A stretch of 26,359 nt of DNA from an uncultured Christensenellaceae bacterium (lineage in GTDB: Bacteria > Bacillota > Clostridia > Christensenellales > Pumilibacteraceae). The notes under the pieces were generated by a model. It did no database searches, was not told the origin of the DNA, and saw only the letters and a program-made list of their open reading frames with translations. The stretch lies in contig CAJUKR010000020.1 in the NCBI GenBank assembly GCA_910587025.1, forward strand, positions 1 to 26,359, read 5' to 3'. This document shows, piece after piece, positions 7,809 through 15,960 of this stretch. The position numbers were made by a program, and so were the translations under genes. The stretch's first letter is position 1; every line of letters starts with the position of its first letter.

Positions 7809-9008
7809 TTATTTTACGATTTTGGAAACGACGCCGGAGCCGATCGTTCTGCCACCCTCACGGATAGCGAAACGGAGCTGGTCTTCCATAGCAACGGGAG
7901 CGATAAGCTGAACCTTAATGGTTACGTTATCGCCGGGCATTGCCATTTCGCGACCGTCTGCGAACTCGATGGTGCCGGTAACGTCGGTTGTTCTGAAATA
8001 GAACTGAGGACGATAGCCCTTGAAGAAAGGAGTCTTACGTCCGCCTTCGTCTGCCTTAAGAACGTAGATCTGACCTTCGAACTCGGTGTGAGGAGTAACG
8101 GACTTCGGCTTAGCGAGAACCTGTCCTCTCTCGATGTCTTTACGGTCTACGCCGCGAAGAAGGATACCTGCGTTGTCGCCTGCCTGAGCAAAGTCGAGAG
8201 ACTTTCTGAACATCTCGATGCCGGTAACGACGGAAGTCTTGGTTTCTTTAAGACCTACGATCTCGATGGGATCCTGGATTCTGATCTGTCCGCGCTCAAC
8301 TCTGCCGGTTGCGACCGTGCCGCGGCCGGTGATCGTGAATACGTCCTCGACGGGCATAAGGAAAGGCTTATCTACGTCGCGGGTGGGCTCGGGGATATAT
8401 TTGTCTATTTCGTCCATGAGGTCAAAAATGCACTTGCACTCGTTGCCGTCTACGTTACCTGCGGTAGCGGCTTCGAGAGCCTTGAGTGCGGAACCTCTGA
8501 TGATGGGAGCGTCCTCGTCGAAACCGTTCGAAGAAAGGAGTTCGCGAAGTTCCATCTCGACGAGGTCGAGAAGCTCGGGATCGTCCATCTGATCGCACTT
8601 GTTAAGGAATACGGCGATCTTGGGAACGCCGACCTGACGTGCGAGCAGGATATGCTCTTTGGTCTGAGGCATTGCACCGTCGGTAGCCGCAACGACAAGG
8701 ATCGCACCGTCCATCTGAGCGGCGCCGGTGATCATGTTCTTGACATAGTCGGCGTGACCCGGGCAGTCAACGTGCGCATAGTGACGGTGTGCGGTCTCGT
8801 ACTCAACGTGAGCGGTGTTGATTGTGATACCTCTTGCCTTCTCCTCGGGAGCCTTGTCTATGTCCTCATACTTCATCTTCTGGGACAGGCCCTTTGCTGC
8901 AAGAGTCATCGTGATAGCTGCGGTAAGAGTGGTCTTACCATGGTCAACGTGACCGATAGTACCGATGTTTACATGCGGCTTGCTGCGGTCAAACTTAGCC
9001 TTTGCCAT
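7809..9008 (-). CDS. tuf: Elongation factor Tu, 399 aa
   Basis: EF-Tu carries aminoacyl-tRNA to the ribosome as a GTP complex. All GTPase motifs are present: GHVDHGKT (G1, about residues 19-26), the GITI switch I region, DCPGHADY (G3), NKCD (G4) and SALKAL (G5). Domains II and III follow, with the family's usual C-terminus GGRTIGSGVVSKI. Length is normal. The start has GGAGGAAA upstream. It is the last gene of the str operon, 90 bp after fusA, and the gap contains its own promoter, which fits the higher demand for EF-Tu than for EF-G. Confidence 0.98.
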   Translation of the reverse strand: MAKAKFDRSKPHVNIGTIGHVDHGKTTLTAAITMTLAAKGLSQKMKYEDIDKAPEEKARGITINTAHVEYETAHRHYAHVDCPGHADYVKNMITGAAQMDGAILVVAATDGAMPQTKEHILLARQVGVPKIAVFLNKCDQMDDPELLDLVEMELRELLSSNGFDEDAPIIRGSALKALEAATAGNVDGNECKCIFDLMDEIDKYIPEPTRDVDKPFLMPVEDVFTITGRGTVATGRVERGQIRIQDPIEIVGLKETKTSVVTGIEMFRKSLDFAQAGDNAGILLRGVDRKDIERGQVLAKPKSVTPHTEFEGQIYVLKADEGGRKTPFFKGYRPQFYFRTTDVTGTIEFADGREMAMPGDNVTIKVQLIAPVAMEDQLRFAIREGGRTIGSGVVSKIVK

Positions 9009-9051
9009 ATTTTTGTTTCCTCCAATTTGATTTTTAATTAAGTTCCTTTAC

Positions 9052-9080
9052 ATTATATATGAAATTTATGGGTTTGTAAA
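9052..9080 (-). promoter_or_regulatory. Internal promoter for tuf
   Basis: Minus strand: TTTACA (9075-9080), 17 bp, TATAAT (9052-9057). It lies between the fusA stop and the tuf ribosome binding site and would give tuf extra transcript beyond the operon promoter. Confidence 0.7.
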
Positions 9081-9098
9081 GGGTTTTTATTGTTTTAA

Positions 9099-11204
<2,106 letters not shown>

Positions 11205-11225
11205 TTGGGATTCTCCTGTTCCGTC

Positions 11226-11696
11226 TTACCAGCGGAAATGTGCGAACGCCTTGTTCGCCTCTGCCGCTCTGTGCATCTCTTCCTTACGCTTTACAGCCGC
11301 GCCGGTCGAGTTGTACGCGTCCATGAGCTCTGCCGCAAGACGTTCTCTCATCGTCTTCTCACCGCGCTTGCGGGAGAAAAGCACGAGCCAACGGATGCCG
11401 AGCGTCTGGCGACGGTCGGGACGGATCTCCATAGGTACCTGATAGGTCGAACCGCCTACGCGGCGCGCCTTGACCTCGAGCTGAGGCATAACGTTCTCAA
11501 GCGCCTTGGTAAATACGTCCATCGGCTCGGAGCCGGTTTTTTCTTTTATGATTTCGAAAGCGTCGTACACTATTTTCTGTGCGACACCTTTCTTGCCGTC
11601 CAGCATTACCTGGTTGGTCAGCTTGGTAACTACCTTGCTGCCGTAGATAGGATCCGGAAGCACGTCGCGCTTCGGAACTCCACTTCTTCTGGGCAT
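11226..11696 (-). CDS. rpsG: 30S ribosomal protein S7, 156 aa
   Basis: S7 nucleates assembly of the 3' major domain of 16S rRNA and lies in the 30S head near the E site. The start MPRRSGVPKRDVLPDPIYGS and the end AFAHFRW are typical, and the length matches the bacterial standard of 156. AAGGAG precedes the ATG. It stands between rpsL and fusA in the ancestral str order. In E. coli S7 represses its own operon; I see no equivalent binding site that I could defend here. Confidence 0.97.
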   Translation of the reverse strand: MPRRSGVPKRDVLPDPIYGSKVVTKLTNQVMLDGKKGVAQKIVYDAFEIIKEKTGSEPMDVFTKALENVMPQLEVKARRVGGSTYQVPMEIRPDRRQTLGIRWLVLFSRKRGEKTMRERLAAELMDAYNSTGAAVKRKEEMHRAAEANKAFAHFRW

Positions 11697-11741
11697 AATA
11701 AATGTCTCCTTTTGAATGTAATTTCGTTCTCGGTGCGCGGA

Positions 11742-12113
11742 TTACTTAGGTCGTTTTGCACCGTACTTCGAGCGGGCCTGCATGCGTTTCGCTACGCCGT
11801 TGGTATCCAACGCGCCGCGAATGATATGATATCTTACGCCGGGCAAATCCTTCACTCTGCCGCCACGAACCAACACGACGCTATGTTCCTGCAGGTTGTG
11901 CCCTATACCGGGGATATAAACAGTTCCTTCCATCTTGTTCACAAGACGCACACGCGCAATCTTTCTGAGTGCGGAATTGGGCTTCTTGGGGGTCGCGGTC
12001 TTGACGCTCAGGCATACGCCGCGTTTCTGAGGGTTTGCCTCGAGAAGCGGAGAAACCGACTTCTTTGCGCTGGTTTCGCGTCCCTTTCTGATGAGCTGAT
12101 TAATAGTGGGCAT
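11742..12113 (-). CDS. rpsL: 30S ribosomal protein S12, 123 aa
   Basis: S12 sits at the decoding centre and affects accuracy. The PKKPNSALRK segment holds the conserved Lys corresponding to K43, and the RGGRVKDLPGVRYH loop holds the one corresponding to K88, so the usual streptomycin-resistance substitutions are absent. It is the first gene of the str operon. The ATG follows AAAAGGAGG at good spacing. The leader between the promoter and the start is about 85 nt and begins with a hairpin. Confidence 0.98.
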   Translation of the reverse strand: MPTINQLIRKGRETSAKKSVSPLLEANPQKRGVCLSVKTATPKKPNSALRKIARVRLVNKMEGTVYIPGIGHNLQEHSVVLVRGGRVKDLPGVRYHIIRGALDTNGVAKRMQARSKYGAKRPK

Positions 12114-12177
12114 GTTACTCTACCTCCTTTTAGTAGTATCGCCGTCCCGCTTTAAGGTTTGTCCAAAAGCAAAGACA

Positions 12178-12202
12178 TAGCCTGCGCCAAAATCGCAGGC
12201 TA
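12178..12202 (-). promoter_or_regulatory. Hairpin at the extreme 5' end of the str mRNA
   Basis: TAGCCTGCG and CGCAGGCTA form a perfect 9-bp stem with a 7-nt loop. The promoter predicts a start near 12200, so the transcript would begin inside this stem. It lacks a following T-run, so it is not an obvious attenuator. A 5'-terminal stem can protect mRNA from RppH/RNase J; that role is inference. Confidence 0.5.
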
Positions 12203-12206
12203 AATT

Positions 12207-12235
12207 ATTATAAACAAAACGCCATTATTTGTCAA
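12207..12235 (-). promoter_or_regulatory. Consensus promoter of the str operon
   Basis: Minus strand: TTGACA (12230-12235), 17-bp spacer, TATAAT (12207-12212). Both hexamers and the spacing are perfect consensus, as expected for ribosomal protein and elongation factor genes. Confidence 0.9.
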
Positions 12236-12262
12236 CGGTTTTTCGGAGGTTTTACGCAAAAA

Positions 12263-12284
12263 CCCGCAGGCTTTCGCTTGCGGG
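12263..12284 (-). terminator. Intrinsic terminator after the ABC-like gene
   Basis: CCCGCA (12263-12268) pairs with TGCGGG (12279-12284), with extra inner GC pairing, and is followed on the minus strand by TTTTTGCG. It separates the upstream gene from the str promoter. Confidence 0.75.
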
Positions 12285-12319
12285 CGTATTTTTCGAAACA
12301 TTCCGGACGCACCCGACAT

Positions 12320-12982
12320 TCAGCAGTCGCGCACGCATACCACTTTACCCTTTTCGAGCGGCTCGGGATCGGCAAAGCAGGCTTTGAGTTTGGAGACAAG
12401 CGAAGCGCGCGAAACGACCGAAGAGCGGTATTTTCTTTTACGCGCGGTATAAACCGTGTTCGGCGTGATCTCGAGCGTCCTCGCCGAGCGCGGCACAAGA
12501 CGGGAATCGGTTACGGCAATCCATAAGGCGTATTTCTTGCCCAGCCGTTTCGCCGCACGGCGAAGCGACGAACGAAGGGATCGCGAATACGGAGCGCCGT
12601 CGAGATTGATCGCCACGGTCACCGTTTCGCTTGTCATACGCGCCGCTGCCTGTACGAGCCTGCGCTGTGCAAGCGGAAGTCTGCCGAGCTTTTTCCACAG
12701 AGCCACGCGTAACCCTACCGATTTCAAGAGCGCTTTCGCCTCTTTTCTTCCGAGCGGCGACGGCGAAAGCAACGCGCGTTCGTATCTGAGATACTGCCAT
12801 ACCGTAAACGCGCCGAACGGATGTTTGCCCACAACGTAATAATCCTTGCCTTTGACGCGACATACCGCGGATACTTCGTCATTGAGAGCGCGAGCCACAC
12901 CCTTTCCGCATGAACGCATCATACGCCTTTTTTCGGCTGAATCGCCTACAAGATAAGTTATTTCTCTGTAATGTTTTTTCAT
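12320..12982 (-). CDS. ABC-ATPase-like protein lacking nucleotide-binding motifs, 220 aa
   Basis: I do not recognise a named family. The spacing of conserved-looking stretches is that of an ABC transporter ATPase: HPFGAFTVWQYLRYERAL resembles the segment after the Q-loop, EAKALLKSVGL the helical domain, and LPLAQRRLVQAAARM the LSGGQRQRVALARAL signature. AINLDG then stands where Walker B (LLLDEP) should be. There is no Walker A (GxxGxGKS/T), no Walker B Asp-Glu and no clear switch His. The length also fits one ABC domain. The protein is very rich in Arg and Lys. I chose ATG 12982 over an upstream frame start at 13021 because the latter lies in the preceding gene's terminator; a GGAG lies very close to this ATG. 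A non-hydrolysing ABC remnant is inference; it could instead be an unrelated basic protein. Confidence 0.6.
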   Translation of the reverse strand: MKKHYREITYLVGDSAEKRRMMRSCGKGVARALNDEVSAVCRVKGKDYYVVGKHPFGAFTVWQYLRYERALLSPSPLGRKEAKALLKSVGLRVALWKKLGRLPLAQRRLVQAAARMTSETVTVAINLDGAPYSRSLRSSLRRAAKRLGKKYALWIAVTDSRLVPRSARTLEITPNTVYTARKRKYRSSVVSRASLVSKLKACFADPEPLEKGKVVCVRDC

Positions 12983-13019
12983 ATCTCCGATTATTGCCAA
13001 CAAACAAAAAAATAAACAC

Positions 13020-13053
13020 AAAAAGCGTCCCCGAAAATTTCGGAAACGCTTTT
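13020..13053 (-). terminator. Intrinsic terminator after the lipoprotein gene
   Basis: AAAAGCGT (13021-13028) pairs with ACGCTTTT (13046-13053), and CCGAAA/TTTCGG forms the inner stem. A minus-strand tail TGTGTTTATTTTTTTG follows. Confidence 0.8.
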
Positions 13054-13076
13054 CTTTTTATGCTTTATTATAGGTT

Positions 13077-13985
13077 TTAAGATATACTGCCGCCTATGCC
13101 GCCGATAATATCTTGTATGCTGCCGGACTCATAGCTCGATGCATCGGAAGGAGCCGAAACGGAAACGGCGCCGCTCTTGCGCAGCTTTATTTCCGTATTG
13201 CCCGTAATAGTGCCCATCGAAGGATTCTTGTAAGATACTTTGACAACCAAATCGCATGCGCTGAGATTCCACTCGCTGTCAAAAGCAATGCCGATATAGC
13301 CTGCGTCGCCGAGCGTGATCTTCATTGTCGCTTCTTTGATGTATACTACGGGGTTTATCGTTACGCCTGCGAACAATTCATTGTCGGCAAGCGACTCTTT
13401 GAGTTCGTTTACGAAATCTTCGAGTTTAACCGTTTCGGTATCGCTCGGAACAAAGTCCTCGATGTCGCCGATAAAATCAGACATATCGTCCAGATCGATA
13501 TAGAATTTCTTCTGTTCGTCATTTGCCGAAACATCGCAGTAAACTTTATTGTCTACCGCTACCATTTTCGTCGCAACGCTCGTTTTGGTGCTCGACGATA
13601 TAGGACCGGTCATGGATACGCTCACATCCGTTTTCATATCGAGCTTAGCCGTCACGGATTTCGTAAGATTCACGGTACCGTTCACCGACATATCGGTTTT
13701 CGACGTCACCGAAGCACCTTCGCCGGACATTTCGACGTTGCTGTTCACCTTATATTCTATGGAATACGAATTTCCGCCGATGAACCCGGGCAGACCCGAC
13801 TCCGTATCGATTGCGGAGTTTTCGGCAATGCCGCCCATAAAAGCAGCGAGCGAAGCGTCGGTCGCTGCGTTCGCCTCATTGTCGATACCGTTAAACGTAC
13901 CGTCACCACAAGCCGCGAACGCAAGGCACGAGAATGCGAGTATTACCGCAAGAACCGCGCCGAACAAAATTTTCACTTTCTTCAT
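13077..13985 (-). CDS. Secreted lipoprotein of unknown function, 302 aa
   Basis: An exported lipoprotein. The basic start MKKVKILFG, a hydrophobic core and LAFAAC give a type II signal peptide with the lipidated Cys at residue 26. The mature part begins with a flexible Asp/Asn-rich stretch. It continues as a beta-rich protein full of Ser, Thr, Val and Lys (for example DMSVNGTVNLTKSVTAKLDMKTD), the look of an LppX/LolA-like half-barrel, though that is only by composition. The ATG at 13983-13985 has GGAGGT upstream; the open frame continues further up but those starts fall in the promoter region. The gene is monocistronic, with its own promoter and terminator. No catalytic motif is visible. Confidence 0.8.
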   Translation of the reverse strand: MKKVKILFGAVLAVILAFSCLAFAACGDGTFNGIDNEANAATDASLAAFMGGIAENSAIDTESGLPGFIGGNSYSIEYKVNSNVEMSGEGASVTSKTDMSVNGTVNLTKSVTAKLDMKTDVSVSMTGPISSSTKTSVATKMVAVDNKVYCDVSANDEQKKFYIDLDDMSDFIGDIEDFVPSDTETVKLEDFVNELKESLADNELFAGVTINPVVYIKEATMKITLGDAGYIGIAFDSEWNLSACDLVVKVSYKNPSMGTITGNTEIKLRKSGAVSVSAPSDASSYESGSIQDIIGGIGGSIS

Positions 13986-13995
13986 AAATAACCTC

Positions 13996-14079
13996 CACCG
14001 CGGCTTACCTTTTGCCGCATTGTCATTTGTATACATATATTCTACGCTTAAGAAAAAAATTTTGCAACCTTGCCGCGGT
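13996..14079. repeat. Inverted repeat CACCGCGGC / GCCGCGGTG flanking the lipoprotein promoter
   Basis: On the minus strand CACCGCGGC (14071-14079) lies just upstream of the -35, and its exact complement GCCGCGGTG (13996-14004) abuts the GGAGGT ribosome binding site. The downstream copy also forms a small hairpin, GCGGC/GCCGC, before the start codon. It could be a paired operator or chance; no binding protein is suggested. Confidence 0.35.
14039..14067 (-). promoter_or_regulatory. Promoter of the lipoprotein gene
   Basis: Minus strand: TTGCAA (14062-14067), 17 bp, TAGAAT (14039-14044), followed by a leader of about 50 nt with GGAGGT. Confidence 0.6.
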
Positions 14080-14111
14080 GACGAAAATGTGAAATTTCGC
14101 ACACCGTATTT

Positions 14112-15011
14112 TCATTGATTTTTCACTATTATGCTTTTTATAAAATTCGGCGTATAATCCGCGCTCGCAGAAGCCCGATCCTGAGAATATCCGTCCAGCC
14201 CGAGTTTTTCCGCTTCGCGCAGTATCTCCGAATATTCGAACGACGTAACGCGCCGTTTCAGATCGCAATCTTCGGAGGCGAATTCGGGAGTAAACTGACG
14301 CATTATACTCACCTTGACTTTGTTCTCCCACCTGTCGGCGATCGTCCGAAGCACCGCTATACTGTCGTCGCGGTGACCGGGCAATACAAGATGACGGATG
14401 ATAACGCCCCGCTTTACGAGTCCGTTTTCGATAACGATCTCTCCGACGCGTTCAGTCATTTCGTCGATCGCCGATATGACGACGGAAGGATAATCGGGCG
14501 CGGCGGAATATTCGGCGGCAAGGTTTCCGTCGAAGTATTTGAAGTCGGGAAGATAAACGTCGACCAGTCCGTCGAGCGCGGCGATCGCCTCCGTCCGTTC
14601 GTACCCGCCGGTATTGTATACGACGGTGACAAGCGGATCGGTCTTTTTGAAATTCCCGAGCGCGCAAACGACGGTCGGAAGATACGGCGTCGCCGTAACG
14701 AGATTTATGTTATGCGCCCCGCGCTTTACGAGCGCGCGAAATTCGTCCGCGAGCCGATCCGCGGTCATCGAATCTCCTGTTACCGCGCGTGAAATATCCC
14801 TGTTCTGACAAAAAGAACAACGCAGATTACAACCCGAAAAAAAGACGGCTCCGCTCCCGAGTGTGCCGGATATGCACGGTTCTTCCCACATGTGCAGCAT
14901 TGTTTCGGCGACAGCCGCGCTATCGCCCCCGCCGCAGTACCCCGTCTTTTTCGTCCTATCGACGCCGCACCGCCGCGGACAAAGTTCGCAATGTACATAA
15001 CTTAAATCCAT
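14112..15011 (-). CDS. PflX-like radical SAM protein (COG1313 type), 299 aa
   Basis: A radical SAM enzyme related to pyruvate formate-lyase activating proteins. The [4Fe-4S] cluster motif CxxxCxxC is C61-NLR-C65-SF-C68, preceded by an N-terminal Cys group (C8, C11, C15, C26; CELCPRRCG...GYCGG) that marks the PflX/COG1313 group. MWEEPCISG, VVYNTGGY, LVDVYLPDFKYFD and RHLVLPGH are further family segments. Its substrate is unknown for this group, although relatives are glycyl-radical activases; no glycyl-radical enzyme is in the window. The ATG at 15009-15011 gives the natural N-terminus MDLSYVHCELCPRRC. There is no Shine-Dalgarno; the -10 box ends 6 nt upstream, predicting a leaderless mRNA. 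A TTG upstream in frame lies inside the promoter and is rejected. Confidence 0.88.
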   Translation of the reverse strand: MDLSYVHCELCPRRCGVDRTKKTGYCGGGDSAAVAETMLHMWEEPCISGTLGSGAVFFSGCNLRCSFCQNRDISRAVTGDSMTADRLADEFRALVKRGAHNINLVTATPYLPTVVCALGNFKKTDPLVTVVYNTGGYERTEAIAALDGLVDVYLPDFKYFDGNLAAEYSAAPDYPSVVISAIDEMTERVGEIVIENGLVKRGVIIRHLVLPGHRDDSIAVLRTIADRWENKVKVSIMRQFTPEFASEDCDLKRRVTSFEYSEILREAEKLGLDGYSQDRASASADYTPNFIKSIIVKNQ

Positions 15012-15017
15012 AAATAT

Positions 15018-15046
15018 ATAATACCATTTTTTCCGCAACTATGCAA
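15018..15046 (-). promoter_or_regulatory. Promoter of the radical SAM gene, predicted leaderless
   Basis: Minus strand: TTGCAT (15041-15046), 17 bp, TATTAT (15018-15023), then 6 nt (15012-15017) to the ATG. An imperfect hairpin (about 15045-15077, ACCGA.CGCAG with CTGCG.TCGGT) overlaps the edge of the -35 and may end the upstream gene's transcript. Confidence 0.6.
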
Positions 15047-15114
15047 CCGACCGCAGGAGATTTCTCTGCGATCGGTCATTTTGTTCCGTTTTTTATATCG
15101 ATAAAAATTATATA

Positions 15115-15339
15115 CTATGAATGTATTTCTTCCAATGAAAGTCGAAATCTTTGTCCGTTGTCGAAACCGATAACCAAAGATTGTTCACTGCTTTCGAATT
15201 TCGCAAAATAGTATTCATTTATCAATACTTTTAAGTCCGATAACAAATCGAATATGTCGATCTTAATCTCAACCTGTTTGCGAATACATCCGATTTCGTA
15301 ACAAATGTATGCTTGATTTGTTTGTTCATTTTTTATCAC
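15115..15339 (-). CDS. Small protein of unknown function, 74 aa, doubtful start
   Basis: I do not recognise it. The product is a compact mixed alpha/beta polypeptide (VLINEYYFAKFESS, LVIGFDNGQRFRLSLEEI) with protein-like composition. It is the only intact gene in the window ending in TAG. The only start in frame is GTG at 15337-15339, which overlaps the AAGGAG site (15339-15344) and so is badly placed. That site is ideally spaced (9 nt) for an ATG at 15327-15329, which opens a different frame of 32 codons closing at 15231. Losing one base near 15310-15318 would explain this, so the gene may be recently frameshifted at its 5' end. It is divergent from the double-HTH regulator and shares its AT-rich composition. 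Confidence 0.5.
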   Translation of the reverse strand: MIKNEQTNQAYICYEIGCIRKQVEIKIDIFDLLSDLKVLINEYYFAKFESSEQSLVIGFDNGQRFRLSLEEIHS

Positions 15340-15381
15340 TCCTTATAAATTTTCATAGTTTGCGCTAACTATCTTATCGAT

Positions 15382-15410
15382 ATTATATCCCTAACATTTT
15401 CCCATTGCAA
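15382..15410 (-). promoter_or_regulatory. Promoter of the small gene
   Basis: Minus strand: TTGCAA (15405-15410), 17 bp, TATAAT (15382-15387). TTGCAA is its own complement, so the same hexamer faces the divergent HTH gene, where I find no well-spaced -10 for it. Confidence 0.65.
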
Positions 15411-15460
15411 GTATTTTTGGCACATATAAGGGATAATTATTGTATAGAGGATACAAGAAA

Positions 15461-15898
15461 ATGGATATTTTGTCGAAATTCGGAGAAAACCTTTTCGACC
15501 TGCTTACGGAAAACAATATATCTCCGTCCATACTTGCCGACTCCGTAGATGTAGACCGCTCGGAGATATATAAATATTTACGCAAAGAGAATATGCCTTC
15601 TTTGCCGAAATTGATTATGATTGCGGATAGATTGCATTGCTCGATCGACTATCTTCTCGGACTTGTTGCCGTGAATCCCGATATAACTTATAAAACCGCG
15701 CCGCCGTTTTCGGAATGTTTCAAAAAAATTCTAGATAAAAACGGAAAAAGTCGTTACCGTTTTTACAAAGAAACCAATTTCGCAAAACAAAGCATAGACG
15801 ATTGGTATCACGGCAAACGTATACCGACAGTCGAGAATACGGCGGAAATCGCAAAATATTTCAATTGCGGTATCGACTGTTTGCTGGAAAGAGAATGA
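15461..15898 (+). CDS. Tandem XRE-type helix-turn-helix regulator, 145 aa
   Basis: A DNA-binding protein made of two Cro/C1-type HTH domains and little else. The first (about residues 5-65) reads LTENNISPSILADSVDVDRSEIYKYL and ends in DYLLGL. The second (about 80-145) reads KNGKSRYRFYKETNFAKQSIDDWYHGKRIPTVENTAEIAKYF and ends DCLLERE. Both have the classic pattern of recognition helix followed by PS/PT and a DYLL-like ending. The ATG at 15461 has AGAGGA 9 nt upstream; a TTG in frame at 15440 lacks a site. Two fused HTH units suggest binding of an asymmetric or extended operator without dimerising, which is inference. The natural target is the divergent promoter region it faces. Confidence 0.85.
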   Translation: MDILSKFGENLFDLLTENNISPSILADSVDVDRSEIYKYLRKENMPSLPKLIMIADRLHCSIDYLLGLVAVNPDITYKTAPPFSECFKKILDKNGKSRYRFYKETNFAKQSIDDWYHGKRIPTVENTAEIAKYFNCGIDCLLERE

Positions 15899-15936
15899 AA
15901 ACAAACGGCATATCATTTTGATATGCCGTTTGTTTT
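15898..15936. terminator. Bidirectional terminator between the HTH gene and the symporter
   Basis: A perfect 18-bp stem (15898-15915 with 15919-15936) on a TTT loop has A4 and T4 at its ends. It begins at the last base of the HTH stop codon and lies 24 bp after the convergent symporter gene, so it can serve both. Confidence 0.9.
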
Positions 15937-15960
15937 ACCGTCCGCTTTAAGCGCAAGCGT

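Noticed and set aside
12121..12177. Short upstream open frame (8 codons) in the rpsL leader
   Set aside because: No ribosome binding site and no regulatory codon run.
13986..14102. N-terminal extension of the lipoprotein
   Set aside because: The extra residues cover the promoter and lie ahead of a good ribosome binding site and signal peptide.
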